Of a stretch of DNA of 30,087 bases, positions 30,073 through 30,087 are shown in pieces (positions within the stretch are counted from its first letter, which is position 1; every line of letters starts with the position of its first letter). The translations under genes were made by a program, and so were the position numbers. This DNA comes from Bacillota bacterium (GTDB taxonomy: Bacteria > Bacillota > Clostridia > Christensenellales > JAEXRW01): positions 1 through 30,087 of the forward strand of contig JAEXRW010000015.1 of NCBI GenBank assembly GCA_023454175.1, read 5' to 3'. The notes under the pieces were generated by a model. It worked only from the letters and a program-made list of their open reading frames with translations, was not told the DNA's origin and ran no database searches.

Positions 30073-30087
30073 TTAATATCCCCAGTC
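30073..30087 (-). CDS. Possible 3' end of a further minus-strand gene
   Basis: On the minus strand the last bases read GAC TGG GGA TAT TAA and then the 7-bp tract begins. In the other tracts a stop codon lies at or just before the first unit, so a gene ending Asp-Trp-Gly-Tyr may enter from beyond the window. Only four codons are visible. Confidence 0.2.
   Translation of the reverse strand, partial: DWGY

Overview
The window looks like a chromosomal segment of an anaerobic, probably gut-dwelling member of the Bacillota (Clostridia), with fairly high GC. The gene families point there: PadR/DUF2812 pair, YkuD L,D-transpeptidase with Ig-like repeats, a lipoprotein resembling DUF6034, and the YgeW/YgeY/SsnA selenium-linked set. 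So do the palindromic intergenic repeats, a kind I associate with gut Clostridia. No rRNA, tRNA, CRISPR array or known riboswitch was recognised.

Layout. Positions 1-1271 hold an apparently intact IS481-like element. A secreted L,D-transpeptidase (1311-3506, minus), a PadR regulator with a DUF2812 membrane protein (3745-4604, minus) and a TspO-like membrane protein (5145-5621, plus) follow. From 28453 down to 6249 runs a block of about 22 kb, all on the minus strand. In transcription order it holds hydA, a membrane protein, a THEP1-like NTPase, a PLP enzyme, molybdenum hydroxylase 2 (xdhB-C-A), ssnA, ygeW, a TetR regulator, arcC, a zinc-ribbon PLP enzyme, ygeY, mocA, molybdenum hydroxylase 1 (xdhA-C-B), a DHOD/ferredoxin fusion and guaD. 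An AT-rich orphan gene (5657-6178) sits at its downstream end and a lipoprotein gene (28616-29977) at its upstream end.

How the genes fit together (inference on known families). GuaD feeds guanine into xanthine. The two molybdenum hydroxylases, served by the dedicated cytidylyltransferase MocA, act on purines or related heterocycles. HydA and SsnA are ring-opening amidohydrolases. YgeW and ArcC can turn a carbamoyl group into ATP, CO2 and ammonia. YgeY is a deacylase, and the two PLP enzymes could carry out the final amino-acid lyase steps. This matches the gene set linked to selenium-dependent molybdenum hydroxylases and to anaerobic purine/urate catabolism. It departs from the E. coli version: I see no YgfK and no canonical YgeX. 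A DHOD/2x[4Fe-4S] fusion with a changed active-site loop and two non-YgeX PLP enzymes are present instead. These substitutions are the best candidates for undescribed biochemistry here.

A second layer is the intergenic DNA between 12.7 and 24.4 kb and around 1.3 and 4.7-5.0 kb. It is built from modular repeats: hairpins whose stems differ between copies but stay self-complementary, small stem-loops with GAA-type loops, and tracts of a 7-bp unit placed just after stop codons. Read on the coding strand, most 7-bp units carry TGA or TAA. Because 7 is 1 modulo 3, three consecutive units place stops in all three frames. In two genes (xdhA of set 2 and ygeW) the actual stop codon lies inside such a tract.
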